Below, in pieces: positions 43,374-46,926 of a stretch of DNA of 46,926 bases (the stretch's first letter is position 1; the number at the start of each line of letters is the position of its first letter). The DNA comes from Caryophanales bacterium (GTDB taxonomy: Bacteria; Bacillota_I; Bacilli_A; RF39; UBA660): contig JAEELI010000004.1 in NCBI GenBank assembly GCA_016288795.1, forward strand, positions 1-46,926, written 5' to 3'. The notes beneath the pieces are model-generated. The model worked only from the letters and a program-made list of their open reading frames with translations. It was not told where the DNA came from and searched no databases. A program made the translations under genes and the position numbers.

Positions 43374-46300
43374 TATTTTGTCATCCATAATACTATATAA
43401 ATATACTTTGGCATCTTTCTTTAGGACCATTTGAATATAATCATAATATATTTTTAATTGTTTTTCATATTCTAAATCGTCTATATTCTTTAATTTATAA
43501 TCCACTATTTTAATCATATTGCTTTCTATTAATAATAAATCTATTATTCCATAATAATTATTATTATCTTTAGCGAACATAAACTCATGTTCTTTTATTA
43601 TTTTCGTTTCTTTAGTTATATTTAATAATTTAACCAAGGAACTTATTTCTTTTTTATAGGGATTATCATCTTCTATATTTAAAAAATCTGTTTCTTCAAA
43701 TATTTTATGTATATTAGTCCCCTTAGTTAACAATTCATCGTCATGCAAAGATATACGATCTATTATTTTTTTAGAAGCATTCTTATTAACTTTATTATAC
43801 TTTTCTATTGATATATTTTTAAAAGTTATTTTTTCTTCTTTATTTTTTAATTCTAATAAATTGTTTTTTCTATATAAATAATCTTTAGTCAAATTATAAT
43901 TATCAATTTTTATATCAGTTATATACTTATCTATATTAATAGAATTCAAAAAACTTAAAAATGAATTATATTTTCTTTTAATGCTTATATCTACTAATTT
44001 ATTTAAAGATAATCTTTCTTCATCTAAACTAGTTACAATTATTATTTTTTCTTTAGCTCTAGTTAACGCTACATAAAAAAGTCTAATTTCTTCAGAAACA
44101 TTATCTATTAAATATTTTTCTTTCAACAAATCTTTTAGTATTGAACTAGATACTCCATCATTAAATATAGGAGTAATAAGACCATATTTATTATCAAATA
44201 TCCATCTTTCTTTTATATCCATGGTGTTAAACTCTTTATGCAAACCACAGAAATAACATACTGGGAATTCTAAACCTTTAGATTTATGAATATTCATTAA
44301 TTTTACTGAAGAAGAATCATTTATTGTGTTTTTATATGTTATTTCTTTAGAACTATCAATTATTTTTATTAAATACTCACTAAAGTCTCTAATTGTCCAA
44401 CCTAATTCAGTTAAATATGATGCCATATCACAAAGATTATCGATTCTAATAATTGCATCTTCAATAGATCCTATTTTAATAAGATTTTCATAATAATTAA
44501 ATCTATCTAATATAATGTTAATTAATTCATAACTATCTATATTATCTATATTAGATATTATATCTAAGCATTTATTATAAATATCGGTTTCTTTATAAGA
44601 GTTATTTTTAATAATATTAAAAATAACTTTGTCTTCATATTCAAATAAATATGATCTAGCTACACTCATAAAATAATACTTAAATTTATTATCTAAAATA
44701 TTATCCTTTATTTTAAATAATAATTGAATAATATTATTAATCATAATAATATCTATTTCATTAGTTAATTTTTTATCTTCATAAACTGTTATAGGAATAT
44801 TTAAATAATTAAATACTTTAGTCATTAAAGAAAATGATGCTCCCCTATCCATTATAATAGCAAAATCTTCATATCTAGCTTTCCTTAAAGTATTATTATC
44901 TTTATCCCAAACCAAATAATTATTATTAATTTTATTAATAATATCTCTACCAATAATAAAACATTCAATTTCTTCTTTAGAATAACCATTATTCTCCTTG
45001 GAATAATTATATATTTCTAAATTATAATTTTGATTATTTGCTAAATTATCTTCATAAGATTTATTTGCTTCTTTCATTTGGTGAGATGAAGCATAATCTG
45101 CTCCCCCGATTAAATCATCCATAATTAGAGAAAATATCGTATTAATACCTTCAATTACCTCTTTACGAGAGCGAAAATTATTTAATAAATCAATTTTTAT
45201 TCCACCCCAATTATTTGAATAATTATCATACTTACTCTTAAATAAGCTTGGGTTAGCATTTCTAAATCCATATATAGATTGTTTAATATCACCAACCATA
45301 TAGACATTGTTATTTGCTATTAAGTTAATAACTTCTTCTTGCAAATCGTTGGTATCTTGATATTCATCTACACATATTTCCTTTGTTTTATTCCTTATTT
45401 CTTCCCTAATGGAATCTTGTTCTTTTAATAACCTAATGGCTAATAATTCAATATCAGTAAACTCATATAAATCATTTTCAAACTTATATTCATCAATTTT
45501 TTTAAAATATCTTTTTATTATAGTTATTAGAACTTCTACATAATCAGCAGTTATATTGAATGTATTATGTATTTCTTCTGTGTCTTTATATCTTACAAAA
45601 GATATAATTCTTTTTAAAGCACTATCAATATTATCTTTATATATTTTAATATCTTCACTAGAACTAGGCCTTCTTGGTAATTTTACTTGCGAATTAATTA
45701 AGATATCTTCATAAGTCTTTGATTTAATTAATTTATCTAAAGCTTTACTCATACTATCATAATAATCCGAATAATTAGATTCACTCAAATAATATAAATT
45801 AGTTTCTATATCATCTATTTCTTTGATAATAAGATTAACATATTCATCAATATATCCATTAATAACACTTTCATTAAAGTTTTTTTCTAAATATGAATCT
45901 AGATACTCATCTCTATTGCTTAATAATTCTATCTTTTTTATAATTTTTAAGAATTGCTTTTTTAACAAAGCATCATCTTTAATTACAAAATCATTAATTA
46001 ATTTTATAAACTTTTCATTATCTTCTTCATATAATTCATCAAATACACTATCTAGTATTTCTTCTTTTTTCATATCCATAAAACTATTATCAGCAATACT
46101 TAGATTAGGAGATATATTTAATAAATAATTATATTGTTTAACTAAAGAAAGAGTCCAAGAATCAAAAGTAGTAATTGAAGCTGCATCTAATAAAAGTAAG
46201 TTATCCTTTAATTCTGGATAATCCATAATCTTTTTTCTAATTCTTTCTTTCATTTCTAAAGCTGCAGCATTAGTAAACGTTAAAACTATTAATTCATCTA

Positions 46301-46439
46301 TTTTTATTCCTTTTAGAAGATTATTTATGACTCTTTCTGTTAGAACTGCTGTTTTACCAGAACCTGCTCCAGCTGAAACAATTATATTAGTTCCTGTTTC
46401 ATTAATTGCCTTTAATTGCTCTTCTGTCCATTTAGGCAT
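43356..46439 (-). CDS. addA: ATP-dependent helicase/nuclease subunit A (AddA)
   Basis: 1027 residues, compact against about 1200 in Bacillus. UvrD-type helicase with Walker A SAGAGSGKT at the N-terminus, LTFTNAAALEMKERI (motif Ia), VDEYQDTN (motif II), GDIKQSIYGFR (motif III), NNFRSRKEV (motif IV), NIHKSKGLEFP (motif V) and YVALTRAKEKI (motif VI). The C-terminal RecB-family nuclease retains GIIDLLLIE and IVDYKLK. AddAB resects double-strand ends for RecA loading. ATG 46439 has AGGGGGTGA at good spacing; GTG 46448 is less likely. It overlaps addB by 8 bases. Confidence 0.96.
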   Translation of the reverse strand: MPKWTEEQLKAINETGTNIIVSAGAGSGKTAVLTERVINNLLKGIKIDELIVLTFTNAAALEMKERIRKKIMDYPELKDNLLLLDAASITTFDSWTLSLVKQYNYLLNISPNLSIADNSFMDMKKEEILDSVFDELYEEDNEKFIKLINDFVIKDDALLKKQFLKIIKKIELLSNRDEYLDSYLEKNFNESVINGYIDEYVNLIIKEIDDIETNLYYLSESNYSDYYDSMSKALDKLIKSKTYEDILINSQVKLPRRPSSSEDIKIYKDNIDSALKRIISFVRYKDTEEIHNTFNITADYVEVLITIIKRYFKKIDEYKFENDLYEFTDIELLAIRLLKEQDSIREEIRNKTKEICVDEYQDTNDLQEEVINLIANNNVYMVGDIKQSIYGFRNANPSLFKSKYDNYSNNWGGIKIDLLNNFRSRKEVIEGINTIFSLIMDDLIGGADYASSHQMKEANKSYEDNLANNQNYNLEIYNYSKENNGYSKEEIECFIIGRDIINKINNNYLVWDKDNNTLRKARYEDFAIIMDRGASFSLMTKVFNYLNIPITVYEDKKLTNEIDIIMINNIIQLLFKIKDNILDNKFKYYFMSVARSYLFEYEDKVIFNIIKNNSYKETDIYNKCLDIISNIDNIDSYELINIILDRFNYYENLIKIGSIEDAIIRIDNLCDMASYLTELGWTIRDFSEYLIKIIDSSKEITYKNTINDSSSVKLMNIHKSKGLEFPVCYFCGLHKEFNTMDIKERWIFDNKYGLITPIFNDGVSSSILKDLLKEKYLIDNVSEEIRLFYVALTRAKEKIIIVTSLDEERLSLNKLVDISIKRKYNSFLSFLNSINIDKYITDIKIDNYNLTKDYLYRKNNLLELKNKEEKITFKNISIEKYNKVNKNASKKIIDRISLHDDELLTKGTNIHKIFEETDFLNIEDDNPYKKEISSLVKLLNITKETKIIKEHEFMFAKDNNNYYGIIDLLLIESNMIKIVDYKLKNIDDLEYEKQLKIYYDYIQMVLKKDAKVYLYSIMDDKIKEIKI

Positions 46440-46926
46440 CTTCTTCACCCCCTAAAAAGGATAAATCTTTTATTTCTTCTAATATGACATAGTCTTCTTC
46501 TTTTTTAAAGCAAAGATCCTTAAAAGAACAATATTGGCACCCAATTTTATTATCATAACCTATCTTTTTAGGATTAATATTAAAATTACCTTCTAAAATA
46601 TTATCTATTGCGTTATCAATATTCTTCTCAGTTAAATCAATAATTTGATTAATTTGATCATCACTTAAAACTTTAGCATAACTACTAAAAGAACCATCAT
46701 TTTTGGTTTTCATTCCTTTTATTAAAAAACTATTTTCATAACTATTATCAAACTCTTTTAATATATCTTGAGAGTTATTTGAATAACCTAATAATTTTAG
46801 ATTGTTTTCTCTTTGAATATCATAACTTTCTCTATGATTATAAGCAATATCTTTATCTAAAACATAGTGTAAATAAAAACCAGAAAACCTAGGGTGAATG
46901 AATAAATTACTTTTAGATATCAAATA
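46432..46926 (-). CDS. addB: ATP-dependent helicase/nuclease subunit B (AddB), C-terminal part
   Basis: 164 codons visible; the gene runs off the window end. The visible part contains HPRFSGFYLHYVL and the C-terminal iron-sulfur staple CQYCSFKDLCF, which with a fourth Cys further upstream holds the nuclease domain together in AddB. Position directly ahead of addA, with a short overlap, confirms it. Confidence 0.9.
   Translation of the reverse strand, partial: YLISKSNLFIHPRFSGFYLHYVLDKDIAYNHRESYDIQRENNLKLLGYSNNSQDILKEFDNSYENSFLIKGMKTKNDGSFSSYAKVLSDDQINQIIDLTEKNIDNAIDNILEGNFNINPKKIGYDNKIGCQYCSFKDLCFKKEEDYVILEEIKDLSFLGGEEDA

Noticed and set aside
1-46926. tRNA, rRNA, transposase, integrase or prophage genes
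   Set aside because: None found on either strand by motif reading; no T-loop consensus in a cloverleaf context and no transposase motifs.

Overview
The window is AT-rich, gene-dense bacterial DNA with the standard genetic code: Trp is TGG, and TGA is a rare stop (40-codon remnant at 38488, genes at 15185 and 39414). The low-GC codon use, AGGAGG-type ribosome sites, class Bacilli-style gene orders (rimP-nusA-rnpM-infB-rbfA-truB; rpsO-pnp; addB-addA), TasA/camelysin-like proteins, a class B sortase, CotJ proteins and class III ribonucleotide reductase point to an uncultured, probably anaerobic, walled (murC, murD, VanY) member of the Bacillota. It resembles the gut RF39/Erysipelotrichia-like lineages. 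The lineage is inference; no rRNA gene is present.

Layout. 1-1405: 3' end of a large secreted Cys-module repeat protein. 1459-3251: VanY-type peptidase converging on an SPFH protein. 3278-11369 (minus): information-processing block rimP-nusA-rnpM-infB-rbfA-(GNAT-like)-truB, then rpsO-pnp with its own promoter. 11468-17282 (minus): envelope and accessory genes, namely a TasA-like protein, a UPF0316 protein, an acyltransferase, several small membrane proteins and a cotJ cluster with cotJA and cotJB fused. 17341-20144: membrane protein and ftsK/spoIIIE. 20253-24509: trmL, a second long TasA-like protein and a Ca-type P-ATPase. 24523-29795 (minus): a ClpC whose second ATPase domain is degenerate, an ion transporter-type membrane protein and lysS. 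29871-34428: surface-protein cluster with a CPKTG-anchored protein, a class B sortase with a large cytoplasmic N-terminal domain, and three tandem TasA-like genes. 34531-38610: cysteine desulfurase, a Pro-rich single-pass protein, murD and a murI remnant. 38660-41687: nrdD-nrdG, with the glycyl-radical C-terminus of NrdD encoded as a separate 57-residue polypeptide. 41985-46926: murC, then addA and the 3' end of addB on the minus strand.

How it fits together. Five TasA-like proteins with SipW-type signal peptides, a sortase and a sortase substrate suggest an elaborate surface-fibre programme. Two of the TasA-like proteins and one stand-alone membrane protein share a Cys-rich C-terminal module with a fixed VC-x8-C-x22-C spacing. 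The most unusual items are the split class III ribonucleotide reductase, the ClpC with a pseudo-ATPase D2 that keeps a GYIGY pore loop and an IGF ClpP-type loop, the RimP reduced to its N-terminal domain behind a NusA-attenuator-like leader, and the shared Cys module. No tRNA, rRNA, insertion sequence, prophage or CRISPR array was seen. No gene-free stretch exceeds 300 bases; the longest is the nrdD-murC spacer (41688-41984).
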